From the NCBI GenBank assembly GCA_009840165.1, contig VXOG01000096.1, forward strand, positions 1 to 48,706: a stretch of 48,706 bases of DNA, given 5' to 3'. The notes beneath the pieces were generated by a model that was not told the origin of the DNA, made no database searches, and was given only the letters and a program-made list of their open reading frames with translations. Of this stretch, positions 23,720-32,546 are shown piece after piece. The position numbers and the translations under genes were made by a program. The DNA is from Chloroflexota bacterium (lineage in GTDB: Bacteria > Chloroflexota > Dehalococcoidia > Lucifugimonadales > UBA3495). Each line of letters starts with the position of its first letter. Position 1 is the stretch's first letter.

Positions 23720-24613
23720 CTAGTCGTCGCCGGTGGACGCGGAGGTGGCTGGCTCAGGATGTATCTCGTAGCCGCCGGCATCGTACAGGTCGGCGCGGTC
23801 GGCGTCGGCGTGGGAGCCTTGCCCGGCGCGGCGGTAGAGGTGGGTGTAATCGTCGGAGTACAAGTGGGAAACCGCGACCTGCTCATCGGAATCAGGATTG
23901 AGTAATTCGGGATCAACCGCCTTGCCCACAATGATCAGGGCTTGCAGGGTGATCTTGGCTTCACGCACTTTTTCGGCGATGTCAACCAGCGTGCCGCGTA
24001 TGATTTTCTCGTCGGGCCAACCGACGCGATACGCCACCGCGACGGGTGTGTCGGCAGGATAACCGGCTTCCTGTAACTGGTTGGCGATGCGGAACATCCG
24101 GGTGACGCTCAGGAAAATCGCCAGGGTGCTCTGGTGCCGCGCCAAATCTACCAGCGCCTCGCCCTCGGGCATTGGCACACGACCCTCGGCGCGGGTCATG
24201 ATTACAGTCTGCGAAACCTCCGGAACGGTGAGCTCGGCCTTCAGCACTGCGGCCGCGGCGAAAACCGCGCTGACGCCGGGGATGATTTCGTAGTCAATCT
24301 GCTCCCGTTCCAGGATCCGCATCTGCTCCAGCGTCGCGCCGTACAAGGATGGGTCGCCGCTCTGGATGCGGGCGACGGTCTTGCCTTCGCTCACCGCCCT
24401 CAGGGTGACCTCCATGATTTCCGGCAGGGCCATCTCCTTGCTGCCGTACACTTGCGCGCCCGGCTTGGCAAATCCGGCAATCTCGGCTGGCACCAGCGAG
24501 TCGGCGTAGATAATCACGTCGGCATCGTCAATGATGCGCTTGGCTTTCAGCGTCAGCAGTTCAGGATCGCCGGGGCCGGCCCCGATGATGTACACCTTGC
24601 CGTTGTTGTTCAT
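23720..24613 (-). CDS. cbiF: Cobalt-precorrin-4 C11-methyltransferase
   Basis: A 297-aa SAM-dependent tetrapyrrole methylase of the CbiF/CobM group. Motifs: KVYIIGAGPGDPELLTLKA, VIIYADSLV, VARIQSGDPSLYGA, YEIIPGVSAVFAAAAVLKAEL and QTVIMTRAEGR. The C-terminal tail (after about residue 255) is longer than usual and hydrophilic (SDDYTHLYRRAGQGSHADAD). GGAGGG lies 6-7 nt before the ATG. It acts at C11 right before CbiG, whose gene follows. Confidence 0.94.
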   Translation of the reverse strand: MNNNGKVYIIGAGPGDPELLTLKAKRIIDDADVIIYADSLVPAEIAGFAKPGAQVYGSKEMALPEIMEVTLRAVSEGKTVARIQSGDPSLYGATLEQMRILEREQIDYEIIPGVSAVFAAAAVLKAELTVPEVSQTVIMTRAEGRVPMPEGEALVDLARHQSTLAIFLSVTRMFRIANQLQEAGYPADTPVAVAYRVGWPDEKIIRGTLVDIAEKVREAKITLQALIIVGKAVDPELLNPDSDEQVAVSHLYSDDYTHLYRRAGQGSHADADRADLYDAGGYEIHPEPATSASTGDD

Positions 24614-24642
24614 GTGGTGTCCCTCCGGGGCACGCTCGCCGG

Positions 24643-25359
24643 CTACCGTCGTATGATAAGCAGCGAGAAGTAGTCGAGGTCTTCAGCGGACAGTTCCTGT
24701 ATGTTGCGCACTACCCGCTCACGTTCGGTGGTGGCCCGCCGCACGTAGATGGTACGGCCGGCCAAGCCCAAACGTTCCAGGTTGGCCAGGGCGTCCAGCA
24801 ACGTCCGATTGACCTTCATCAGCACGATGGTGTCGTAAAGCGCGATGGCCTCGCGCAGGTCGTCGATCCCGTACACCGCCGGCAGGATGGCGAGACGCTG
24901 GCCGTGATGCACCAGCGGAGCCGCCGCCGATGCCGCCGCTGCCATCACCGACGAAACGCCCGGAACTACCTCCACCGGCAGGTGGGGATATTCTTCCTGG
25001 ATGGTCTCCAGCACGTAGGCAAAGGTGCTGTACAGCATCGGATCGCCTTCGGTGATGAAGGCCACGTCTTTGCCGGCTTCCAGATGCACCGCCAAGTCGC
25101 GGGCCGCGTTGCGCCAGACTTCGCCGGCGGCGTCTTCGTCGTTGGTGGGAAACTTGGCCCGCACCACTTCCTGCCGTCCCTCGTCGATCAGGTGCTTGAC
25201 GATGCTATAAGCGTAGCTCTCGCGGCTCACGCCGGCCTGCGGCACCCAGATTACCGGCACCGATTGCAAGACCCTTTGTGCCTTGACGGTCAGCAACTCC
25301 GGGTCGCCAGGACCCACGCCGACGCCGTATAGTCGTCCAAGATTGGAGGCGGTCGTCAT
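24643..25359 (-). CDS. cbiL: Cobalt-factor II (precorrin-2) C20-methyltransferase
   Basis: A 238-aa methylase of the CbiL/CobI group, the first C-methylation after cobalt insertion. Motifs: GRLYGVGVGPGDPELLTVKA, VIWVPQAG, VAFITEGDPMLYSTFAYVLE and VEVVPGVSSVMAAAA. The ATG at 25359 overlaps the cbiT TGA as ATGA; an ATG four codons earlier (25371) is also in frame. cbiF follows 29 nt downstream. Confidence 0.93.
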   Translation of the reverse strand: MTTASNLGRLYGVGVGPGDPELLTVKAQRVLQSVPVIWVPQAGVSRESYAYSIVKHLIDEGRQEVVRAKFPTNDEDAAGEVWRNAARDLAVHLEAGKDVAFITEGDPMLYSTFAYVLETIQEEYPHLPVEVVPGVSSVMAAAASAAAPLVHHGQRLAILPAVYGIDDLREAIALYDTIVLMKVNRTLLDALANLERLGLAGRTIYVRRATTERERVVRNIQELSAEDLDYFSLLIIRR

Positions 25360-26003
25360 TTCTGCCCCCATACTACAAAAACTGGATTCATGGCTTCCAA
25401 TCGTAAAGTTCCATCCGGTAGTTCACGTCCCCTTGACGCCGCAACCATCGTCAACTGCGGCGACATCGACGCTTGTTTCATCGCTTGATATGTCGCGTTG
25501 GCCCGCTCCATAGCCGCGAAATTTGCTACGACCCTGCCGCCGGGTCGCAGCCTGGCCATCACTGCGGCGATGATATGCGGCATGGCGGTTCCGCCGCCGC
25601 CGATGAACACTGAGTCAGGGTCGGGCAACTCCCGCAGAGCTTCCGGGGCCGCGCCAATAGTTATCTTGACTCGCCCATTCCCGTACTTAGCTACATTGCT
25701 CTCCAGCAATCCGGCGCTCTCCACGTCCTTGTCCACCGCGTAAACCTGCCCACGGTACGCGATCCTCGCCGACTCAACCGCGACCGAACCTGTGCCGGCG
25801 CCGATGTCCCACACGATGCTGTCGGGCCGCAGACCGAGCGCATATAGGCTCGCCGCGCGCACTTCGGACTTGGTAATCTGTCCCCGTACCGGCCGGCGCT
25901 GCTCAAATGCGTCGTCGGCGAGGCCCAAAGGACGCTCCCGGCCCTGGTCGCCATCCACAAGGACGGTCGAGGCAGCTCCCACCATCGAATCAGCCTTCAA
26001 CAT
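25356..26003 (-). CDS. cbiT: Cobalt-precorrin-6B C15-methyltransferase/C12-decarboxylase
   Basis: A 215-aa CbiT with the class I SAM-binding motif VWDIGAGTGSVAVESAR, preceded by RPVRGQITKSEVRAASLYAL and followed by DKDVESAGLLESNVAKYG and FIGGGGTAMPHII. It methylates C15 and decarboxylates the C12 acetate side chain. The C5-methylase partner CbiE, often fused or adjacent, is not encoded here. Its start overlaps the cbiD stop by 14 nt. Confidence 0.93.
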   Translation of the reverse strand: MLKADSMVGAASTVLVDGDQGRERPLGLADDAFEQRRPVRGQITKSEVRAASLYALGLRPDSIVWDIGAGTGSVAVESARIAYRGQVYAVDKDVESAGLLESNVAKYGNGRVKITIGAAPEALRELPDPDSVFIGGGGTAMPHIIAAVMARLRPGGRVVANFAAMERANATYQAMKQASMSPQLTMVAASRGRELPDGTLRLEAMNPVFVVWGQK

Positions 26004-27225
26004 TGGCCGCCGCAGTCGCCGAGTCGCGCATGGGAATGCCGTCCGCCGAGGTGCTGGCCGAACCCAGCAGGTTGCCCTCGAAATCGAAACACAGGGCGTC
26101 CACTACAATAGCGTCGCCATCATCGCCCAGGTACTTTTGCGCTTGCTGACACACCAGTTGGCACATCACCGGAAACACCTCCATCACTCCATGCTCCTGC
26201 GCTAGTTCCTGGAAGTGCCGGCCGCTGGCGGCGTTCCGCATCTCTTCTTGCAGTTCCGGTGAAGCGCCGCATTGCCCGGCAAGCTCGGCCAGGAAACCGC
26301 AGTCCACCTGGTTGCCGGCCACGTGGGTCACGAAATAGCCCATGGCCATCTTGGAGAACTTGCCCACCATGCCGACGTGGGCCACTCGCTTGATGCCCTT
26401 GTTCACGCACCGCTTCATCGACGGGCCGGAGAATATGCCGGCTTCGACGTAGGCCATGTCCGGTAGATCCAGTAACTCCCGCGTGTACTGTTCGCTGCGG
26501 GTGCCAGTGGAAAGGACCAGGTGATCCAGCCCATTGGTTGCCGCAACGTCGATGGCCAAGTGTACGCTGGCTCGCCACGCGGCGGTGCTGAACGGCTGCA
26601 CGATGCCGGTGCTGCCCAGGATGCTGATGCCGTTGAGTACGCCCAGCCGCGCGTTGGTGGTCTGTTTGGCGATCTCCTCGCCGTTGGGAACCGAAATACG
26701 CGCCCTCACTCCGGTGTCCGCCGGCCAGCCGCATTCCACCAGCCCCTCAGCGACGGCGTCGGCCATCATCCGACGGGGCACCCGCGTTACTGCCGGCTCT
26801 CCAACCTCAATACCCGTACCGGGTCGGGTCACAGTACCCACGCCGGGTCCACCCCTGATCTGCAACCCCTTGATGCCGTCGGGCAACCGCCATACGCCGA
26901 CGACGATCTCCGCGCCGTGCGTAACGTCCGGGTCGTCGCCGCCGTCCTTGATGACCGAGCAACGGACGCCCTCCGAGGGTTCCATCGCCCAGCTGTTGTG
27001 GACTTTCAGCGTCGCGTATCCGCGTCCGCCCGGCAGCGGAACCGATACTTCTTCCGGCGCCCGGCCCGACAGCATCAGGATCACCGCCGCCTTGGCCGCC
27101 GCCGCAGCGGTGGTGCCGGTGGTGTACCCGGTGCGCATACCGCGCGGGTCCCGCTTGGTGGGACGGGAGTAGTCGCTTTCCGGGCGCGCCGATTCGCTAG
27201 TGTTGATTTCCGGTTCAGTAGCCAT
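25990..27225 (-). CDS. cbiD: Cobalt-precorrin-5B C1-methyltransferase
   Basis: A 411-aa CbiD, somewhat longer than the common 360-390 aa because of a polar N-terminus. The family opening RTGYTTGTTAAAAAKAA and GVVTRPGTGIEVGEPAV-like GTVTRPGTGIEVGEPAVTRV, NGISILGSTGIVQPFSTAAW and VAHVGMVGKFSKMAMG are all present. It methylates C1 after CbiG opens the lactone. It is the first gene of the cbiDTLFG run, with 90 nt separating it from cbiX. Confidence 0.95.
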   Translation of the reverse strand: MATEPEINTSESARPESDYSRPTKRDPRGMRTGYTTGTTAAAAAKAAVILMLSGRAPEEVSVPLPGGRGYATLKVHNSWAMEPSEGVRCSVIKDGGDDPDVTHGAEIVVGVWRLPDGIKGLQIRGGPGVGTVTRPGTGIEVGEPAVTRVPRRMMADAVAEGLVECGWPADTGVRARISVPNGEEIAKQTTNARLGVLNGISILGSTGIVQPFSTAAWRASVHLAIDVAATNGLDHLVLSTGTRSEQYTRELLDLPDMAYVEAGIFSGPSMKRCVNKGIKRVAHVGMVGKFSKMAMGYFVTHVAGNQVDCGFLAELAGQCGASPELQEEMRNAASGRHFQELAQEHGVMEVFPVMCQLVCQQAQKYLGDDGDAIVVDALCFDFEGNLLGSASTSADGIPMRDSATAAANVEG

Positions 27226-27315
27226 ATCGTGGAATGCCGGGTTCCTAATTCTTCAGTAACGATTGTACCCCATTATTGCCAGAACAATGCTGACGAGCGT
27301 GTCAGCGCGTTCCCG

Positions 27316-28203
27316 TCAGGCAGCGGCCTGCGCTGCGCGCACCCGGTCGCTGGCAACCTGCACCAGCCGGTCATCCACTCCCAACGGAGGCGCTACCGAC
27401 ATGGGAATATCCGGATAGGTCTGTTGCAGCCGATTCATCGTGCCCAAAACATTCCGCTGTAAGATCAGGCCGGGGAAGAAAAGGTACGGCGCGCAGATGA
27501 TGCTGCCCACTCCGCGCCCTTCAACCAGTTCGGCCGCGGCAAACTCCATGGTCGGATCTCCGTAGTGCGACTGCGCCACGGACACGGCATAGTTTTCGCC
27601 CAGGTCTCGCTCAACCCAGCTGCCCAGTTCCTTGAGCCACAGGCAGTCATCGTAGCGCGTCTGCGTCCCTGCTTTCACCAGCATGATACCCGTGGGCTTT
27701 CCATCTCCCGAACCCGTCGCGTATTCCGGCAGCGCGGAAATTCGCTCTCGCACCAGGTCGGCGATGCGTGTATCCGCTCCCAATCCCTGGGCTAATCTCA
27801 GTTCGACGCCCGGAGTTTCGGCCGCAATCTCTTCCAGTACCTCGTCCATTTCCAGCGTTGCGTGCTTGCCGTTGCCCAACAGGTACGGCGCGATGACCAC
27901 GCGACTCACGCCGGATTCGGCGAGTATCGAGACGGCTTCGGGCGGATGCGGCGGCAGAAATTCCAGGCACGATACGATCACCTGCTCCGCGTCGGCGCCC
28001 AACGATTCGGCCAGCCGCTCGCCGGCCTGCCGCAGTCCCACCGGCGTATTGGGACACCCCAGGCACCATGCCGGGAACCGTGCGCCGTCGGCGGCCCAGG
28101 CGCAGGAACATTCGTCACGGCTGGCGCCCCGCTGACTGCCGTGGCACAACAGCACCACACCCCAGCCGTCGCTGCCTTCGTATTCTCGCGCATCGACAGC
28201 CAT
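27316..28203 (-). CDS. cbiX: Sirohydrochlorin cobaltochelatase, two-domain, with a cysteine-rich insertion
   Basis: A 295-aa CbiX with two chelatase repeats. The first domain carries VVLLCHGS with His21, then an unusual insertion with C32-x-C34 and C47-x2-C50, then EFLPPHPPEAVSIL and VVIAPYLLGNGKHATLEMDE. The second domain begins PTGIMLVKAGTQTR and has no His in the equivalent place, but YLFFPGLILQRNVL is conserved. It inserts cobalt into sirohydrochlorin, the entry to the anaerobic pathway. The four cysteines could bind zinc or an Fe-S cluster, by analogy with the Fe-S sites of long CbiX proteins, but those lie at the other end. It begins 3 nt after the cbiC stop. Confidence 0.9.
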   Translation of the reverse strand: MAVDAREYEGSDGWGVVLLCHGSQRGASRDECSCAWAADGARFPAWCLGCPNTPVGLRQAGERLAESLGADAEQVIVSCLEFLPPHPPEAVSILAESGVSRVVIAPYLLGNGKHATLEMDEVLEEIAAETPGVELRLAQGLGADTRIADLVRERISALPEYATGSGDGKPTGIMLVKAGTQTRYDDCLWLKELGSWVERDLGENYAVSVAQSHYGDPTMEFAAAELVEGRGVGSIICAPYLFFPGLILQRNVLGTMNRLQQTYPDIPMSVAPPLGVDDRLVQVASDRVRAAQAAA

Positions 28204-28206
28204 GGG

Positions 28207-28854
28207 TCAGTCCTCCAATAGGTCAAGGAGGGCGTTGACGGTGGCAGCGGCAGCCGAACTTCCGCCTCGCCTTCCCAAGATTGCAATGTGCGGCACATCG
28301 CGCGCCGCCAGTTCCGCCTTGGATTCGGGACAGGCGACGAATCCCACGGGCATCCCAATCACCATCGCCGGCGATACTCTACCCGAATCAATCAGATCCA
28401 AGAGAGCCAGCAGCGCGGTGGGCGCGTTGCCAATGGCAACTATCGCTCCATCCATCTGCGGCGCCAGTTCCCGAACGGCAGCGACGCTGCGGGTGGTTCC
28501 CTCTCGTCGGGCGCGCTCGGCTACCGAAGGCACGTCGATCAAACAGTCGGTTTCTACGCCCCGCCGCGACAACGCCGCCCGCGAAATGCCTACCTGCACC
28601 ATCCGCACGTCCGTTACGACCCGCCGGGTGTCCCGCAACGATTTGAGCGCGGCACCGACGGCATTGTTGGCAAACCTGACGTCGGCGGAGATAGCGGGGT
28701 CGCCCTCCGCGCGCACGATGCGGTGCAGGACGTACCGCTCAGCCGGTGACAGCCGCGCCTCGAATTCATCGCCTTCAAGGCTCTCTGCAACCATCACCAG
28801 GCTCTGCCGGTCGATCTCATCCGGCAGCAGCGCGTATTTTTCAACGAGAGTCAT
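28207..28854 (-). CDS. cbiC: Cobalt-precorrin-8 methylmutase
   Basis: A 215-aa CbiC/CobH. It moves the C11 methyl group to C12 to make cobyrinate. Conserved stretches are YVLHRIVRAEGDPAISADVRF, TDVRMVQVGI, VAAVRELAPQMDGAIVAIGNAPTAL and GMPVGFVACPESKAEL, containing the catalytic His (in LHRIVRA). It is followed 3 nt later by cbiX. Upstream, 15 nt away, is a small aspartic protease-like gene and then leuS, so the mRNA may start before leuS. Confidence 0.94.
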   Translation of the reverse strand: MTLVEKYALLPDEIDRQSLVMVAESLEGDEFEARLSPAERYVLHRIVRAEGDPAISADVRFANNAVGAALKSLRDTRRVVTDVRMVQVGISRAALSRRGVETDCLIDVPSVAERARREGTTRSVAAVRELAPQMDGAIVAIGNAPTALLALLDLIDSGRVSPAMVIGMPVGFVACPESKAELAARDVPHIAILGRRGGSSAAAATVNALLDLLED

Positions 28855-28869
28855 ACGGGAGTCCGTCAG

Positions 28870-29226
28870 CTAACGGTGCGTCGGAATGTCGATCAACACA
28901 TGGTTGACCGGATCAACTCCCAAGCGCAACCCCTGGAGGGTATCGCTGCCCAAAAGTTTCGGACAGTCCTCCTCACCAAATACAAAGAGTCGAGTCAGGC
29001 TTTCTTCTCCGTAGCGGACGCGAACTTCTCCCACTTCAACTGTCGTCTGTGTGCCGTCCACCAAATCCGCTCGGAGACGTGGCAATGTGGGAATCCAGCC
29101 CAGATCCCGCAACGTCTTGCCCGGAAGCTGGCTGAATGACGCTCCAGTGTCAACTCGCATATTTATATTTTCTATCCGAGAACCATCGGCAGCCCAAATC
29201 CCCAGAGTGGCAACGACTTCGCCCAT
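28870..29226 (-). CDS. Clan AA (retropepsin-like) aspartic protease-like protein
   Basis: A 118-aa protein with the retropepsin active-site form VDTGASFSQLP (D-T-G at about 27-29) and the second family mark LLGSDTLQGLRLGVDP. A single copy of this size would work as a dimer, as in retroviral proteases. Similar small clan AA proteins are common in cyanobacteria and Chloroflexota with unknown targets. There is no signal peptide. AAGGAGG lies 6 nt before the ATG, and leuS stops 11 nt upstream, so expression is probably joint. Confidence 0.85.
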   Translation of the reverse strand: MGEVVATLGIWAADGSRIENINMRVDTGASFSQLPGKTLRDLGWIPTLPRLRADLVDGTQTTVEVGEVRVRYGEESLTRLFVFGEEDCPKLLGSDTLQGLRLGVDPVNHVLIDIPTHR

Positions 29227-29237
29227 GACCGCCCTCC

Positions 29238-31718
29238 TTACCCCACCACCACGTTCACCAAGCGCCCAGGCACGTACACCACGTTGCGCACGGATTTCCC
29301 ATTGACGTGTGCCTGTACCCGTTGGCTGTCCAGCGCCAACTGCCGCGCCTCATCCTCACCGATGCCGGCCGACACGGTGATGCGATCCCGCACCCGACCG
29401 TTCACCTGCACCACCAGCGTGATCTCTTCCTCTGCGGCCAGGTCGTCGTCCCAACTGGGAAATGCCTGCTGATGCACGCTGTAAGCGTGTCCGTTGCGCT
29501 CCCACAATTCTTCGGCCACGTGGGGCGCGATGGGGGCCAGCATCAGCAGGAATTTTTCGATGCAGTCCCGCCAAGTGTTCGCATCCACCGATCGGTCGTT
29601 CCACACCCGGCTCAGGTGATTCACCAACTCCATCAAAGCGGCGATGGAGGTATTGAACTTGAACTTGTCCAGGTCCTCGTAGCACTTGCGAATCGTCTGG
29701 TGCAGAATTCGCTGGGTGTCGCGGACGGCTGCCGGATCCGTCGGTTGCGTATCCAGCCCGCCGGCGTCGTATTCCACCAGGTTCCAGACCCGGTTGAGCC
29801 AGCGCACCACGCCGTTGATGCCCTCATCGCTCCATGGCCCGCCCTGATCCCACGGGCCGATGAACATCAGGAAACAGCGCACGGCGTCCGCTCCCACTTG
29901 GCCCACCACGTCGTCGGGATTGACCACGTTGCCCCGGCTCTTGCTCATCTTTTCGTGGTCGGAGCCCAGGATAACGCCCTGGTTGAACAACCGCAGGAAC
30001 GGCTCGTCGATGTCCAGCATTCCCATGTCGCGCAGGGACTTGATGAAGAACCGGCTGTACAGCAGGTGCATCACCGCGTGCTCCGCGCCGCCAGTGTACT
30101 GTTGCACTGGCATCCAGTCGGCGGCGGTTTCCGCCTCAAAGGGGCCGCCGTCGAATTGGGGGGTGCAGTATCGCAGCATGTACCAGGACGAGTCCATGAA
30201 GGTGTCCATGGTGTCGGTTTCCCGGCGTCCTGGTCCACCGCACTTGGGGCATACCGTATTCACAAACGCCTCGTTGATGGCCAGAGGCGACTCTCCCGTG
30301 GGTCGGAACTCGGCGTCCTCGGGCAGCAACACCGGCAATTCCGATTCAGGTACGGGTTGAACTCCGCAGTGATCGCAATAGACCATGGGAATGGGCGTGC
30401 CCCAGTATCGTTGCCTGGAAATCAACCAGTCCCGCAGCCGGTAGGTGACCGTGCGGTGCCCCCAGCCGCGCCGCTCCACGTCGTTGGCAATGGCGATGGC
30501 GCCTTCCTCGTCGGTCATCCCATCGTAAGCGCCCGAGTTGGTCATAAATCCCGGGCCGATATGGGCTTCCTCGGGTTCCCTGCCATCCCACTCGATGGGA
30601 GCGATTACGGTGCGGATCGGCAGCCGGTACTTGCGGGCAAACTCAAAGTCCCTGGTATCGTGGGCCGGCACTCCCATCACAGCGCCGGTGCCGTAGGTGG
30701 TCAGAACGTAGTCGGCCACGTAGATGGGCACCTGCTCGTTGTTGAGACGATTGCGCGCGCTGGCTCCAATGAACACGCCGGTTTTTTCCCGCTCGGCGGA
30801 AAGGCGGTCGATTTCCGACGCGGCCCGGGCCTGCTCGACGTACGCCTCTACTTCCGCGCGCTTGCCCTCTGAGGTGAGCTTGGCAACCAGCGGATGCTCC
30901 GGCGCCAGCACGATGAACGTCACGCCGAATATGGTGTCAATGCGCGTGGTAAAGGTGCGGATTTCCCGCTCTTCCAGCCCGTAGTCGGAAATGTCGAACC
31001 CGATCTCCACCCCATCGCTCCGGCCGATCCAGTTGCGCTGCATCGTGAGAATCTTGTCGGGCCAGTCGTCCAGCGTGTCGAAGTCAAGCAGTTCGTCGGC
31101 ATAGTCCGTGATGCGGAAAAACCACTGCTCAAAATCCCGCCGCGTGATCGGCGTGTCGCAGCGTTCGCAGACGCCGTTCAATACCTGCTCGTTGGCCAGC
31201 ACGGTCTGGCACGACGGACACCACACTACCGGCGCCTTGGCCCGATAAGCCAACCCCTGCTCGTACAGCTTGATGAAAAACCACTGATTCCAGCGGTAGT
31301 ATTGCGGCAGACAGCACACCACTTCCCGGTCCCAGTCGTAGATCGCCCCCAGAGACCGCAACTGCCGGCGCATATTCTCCACGTTGGACATGGTCCACTC
31401 GTAGGGGTGCACGCCCCGGGAAATGGCGGCGTTCTCGGCCGGCAGGCCGAATGCGTCGAAACCTATCGGATGCAAAACGTTGTAGCCCTGCATCCGCCTG
31501 AACCTGGCGTGGGCGTCCGACGGAGCCATGGCGTACCAGTGGCCAATGTGCAGATCCCCCGAAGGGTAAGGATACATGGTCATCTCAAACCATTTCGGGC
31601 GCGGGTCGTCGTCATCAACCCGATAAATCCGGTCTTGCTCCCACCGCTCTTGCCATTTGCGGTCGATGGCAACCGCGTCATAACGGGGTTCGACTTGACG
31701 CTGGGCTGTGGTCGTCAT
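29238..31718 (-). CDS. leuS: Leucyl-tRNA synthetase
   Basis: An 826-aa class I synthetase that charges tRNA-Leu. The HIGH motif is exactly HIGH at residues 57-60 (YPSGDLHIGHWYAM) and KMSKS is at 590-594 (DHEKMSKSRGN). The CP1 editing domain (about 220-420) contains TTRIDTIFGVTFIVLAPEHP and the late GTGAVMGVPAHDTRDFEFA. A C-terminal anticodon-binding region and LVVQVNGRVRDRI end the protein. It is of normal length for bacteria. A zinc-type knuckle (CPSC...CERC) lies near 165-190. Confidence 0.97.
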   Translation of the reverse strand: MTTTAQRQVEPRYDAVAIDRKWQERWEQDRIYRVDDDDPRPKWFEMTMYPYPSGDLHIGHWYAMAPSDAHARFRRMQGYNVLHPIGFDAFGLPAENAAISRGVHPYEWTMSNVENMRRQLRSLGAIYDWDREVVCCLPQYYRWNQWFFIKLYEQGLAYRAKAPVVWCPSCQTVLANEQVLNGVCERCDTPITRRDFEQWFFRITDYADELLDFDTLDDWPDKILTMQRNWIGRSDGVEIGFDISDYGLEEREIRTFTTRIDTIFGVTFIVLAPEHPLVAKLTSEGKRAEVEAYVEQARAASEIDRLSAEREKTGVFIGASARNRLNNEQVPIYVADYVLTTYGTGAVMGVPAHDTRDFEFARKYRLPIRTVIAPIEWDGREPEEAHIGPGFMTNSGAYDGMTDEEGAIAIANDVERRGWGHRTVTYRLRDWLISRQRYWGTPIPMVYCDHCGVQPVPESELPVLLPEDAEFRPTGESPLAINEAFVNTVCPKCGGPGRRETDTMDTFMDSSWYMLRYCTPQFDGGPFEAETAADWMPVQQYTGGAEHAVMHLLYSRFFIKSLRDMGMLDIDEPFLRLFNQGVILGSDHEKMSKSRGNVVNPDDVVGQVGADAVRCFLMFIGPWDQGGPWSDEGINGVVRWLNRVWNLVEYDAGGLDTQPTDPAAVRDTQRILHQTIRKCYEDLDKFKFNTSIAALMELVNHLSRVWNDRSVDANTWRDCIEKFLLMLAPIAPHVAEELWERNGHAYSVHQQAFPSWDDDLAAEEEITLVVQVNGRVRDRITVSAGIGEDEARQLALDSQRVQAHVNGKSVRNVVYVPGRLVNVVVG

Positions 31719-31761
31719 TGGAAAGGGTCCCTCATACTGCTACAGAATACAATTATCGCCC

Positions 31762-31770
31762 AATATAGCA
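31762..31770 (-). promoter_or_regulatory. Extended -10 candidate for leuS
   Basis: On the minus strand TGCTATATT lies 43 nt upstream of the leuS ATG. It matches the TGCTATAAT form found before several other genes here. No T-box leader is visible between it and leuS, since the space is too short. Confidence 0.45.
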
Positions 31771-31902
31771 CAGGCGAGAGAGGAGCCGTGGCTACAAACA
31801 GTATAACAGCCAAGGCAATCACATCTTAATGGGATTTTTAGAAATGCGCTAACGTGCCATGATTCGCATGAATGTCGTGGAGGCAGGAGGTAACTTTGCT
31901 GT

Positions 31903-32352
31903 TTGCAGAGCTTCCTGGAACTGCCCCACGGCATTCCGTCCCAAGACACCTTTCGGTGTTGTCTCGCCCCGTTGGACCCAGTGCAGTTGCAGAATTGCTG
32001 CGTGTCCTGGACCTGGGCCATCGCAGAACTGTTGCCCGGCGAGGCAGTCGCTATCGACAGGAAGACGGGCCGGCGGTCTTTTGCTCGGGCCGGTAAGAAG
32101 GGAGCCATCCACATACGATCTTTGACCAATCGCGTGCCTGGGCCACCCAGCAGACCCTGACCTTGGGCCAAGTGCAGTCGGGAAGACCAGCGGCGAGTGC
32201 GCAAGGATCACGGGCCACAAAACATCAATACCCTGCGCCAGATCGGACACAACCTCTTGAAAAGCGAGAGAACGTTGAAAGTAGGCATCCAGGGCAACCG
32301 GCTCAACGCCGGATGGGACGAGAACTACCTGCTCAAAGTCATCCTCGGATAA
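31903..32352 (+). pseudogene. Decayed ISAs1-family transposase
   Basis: Fragments of an ISAs1-type transposase appear in order but in shifted frames: FLELPHGIPSQDTFRCC and LLPGEAVAIDRKTGRRSF (first catalytic Asp region) from 31903, WATQQTLTLGQVQSG in another frame near 32145, and the C-terminal end RKDHGPQNINTLRQIGHNLL, VGIQGNRLNAGWDENYLLKV up to TAA at 32352. About 150 residues of the middle are missing. It cannot make a working enzyme. No inverted ends were identified. Confidence 0.8.
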
Positions 32353-32546
32353 GACGCGATTGCCCTCCGAATAACAGCAGAGCGATTGACATATTCGCAG
32401 TTGCGCCGATAATAGCGCTGGCCGACATAATGTAGCAGGCGTCCATCAATAGCAATCGCGCCTGCAAATCCCCGCTCATCCTGATGTCGCCGCAGGCCCG
32501 CCTGCGGATGATCGAAGGATGAGACCTTCCTTTTTCTGACATTCGC

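Noticed and set aside
27226-27315. Cobalamin riboswitch upstream of cbiD
   Set aside because: The 90-nt gap is too short for the usual element of about 200 nt and no B12 box was recognised.
32353-32520. Short hydrophobic minus-strand peptide (LLLMDACYIMSASAIIGATANM)-like frame
   Set aside because: It could be a one-span peptide, but it has no ribosome site or family and overlaps transposon debris.
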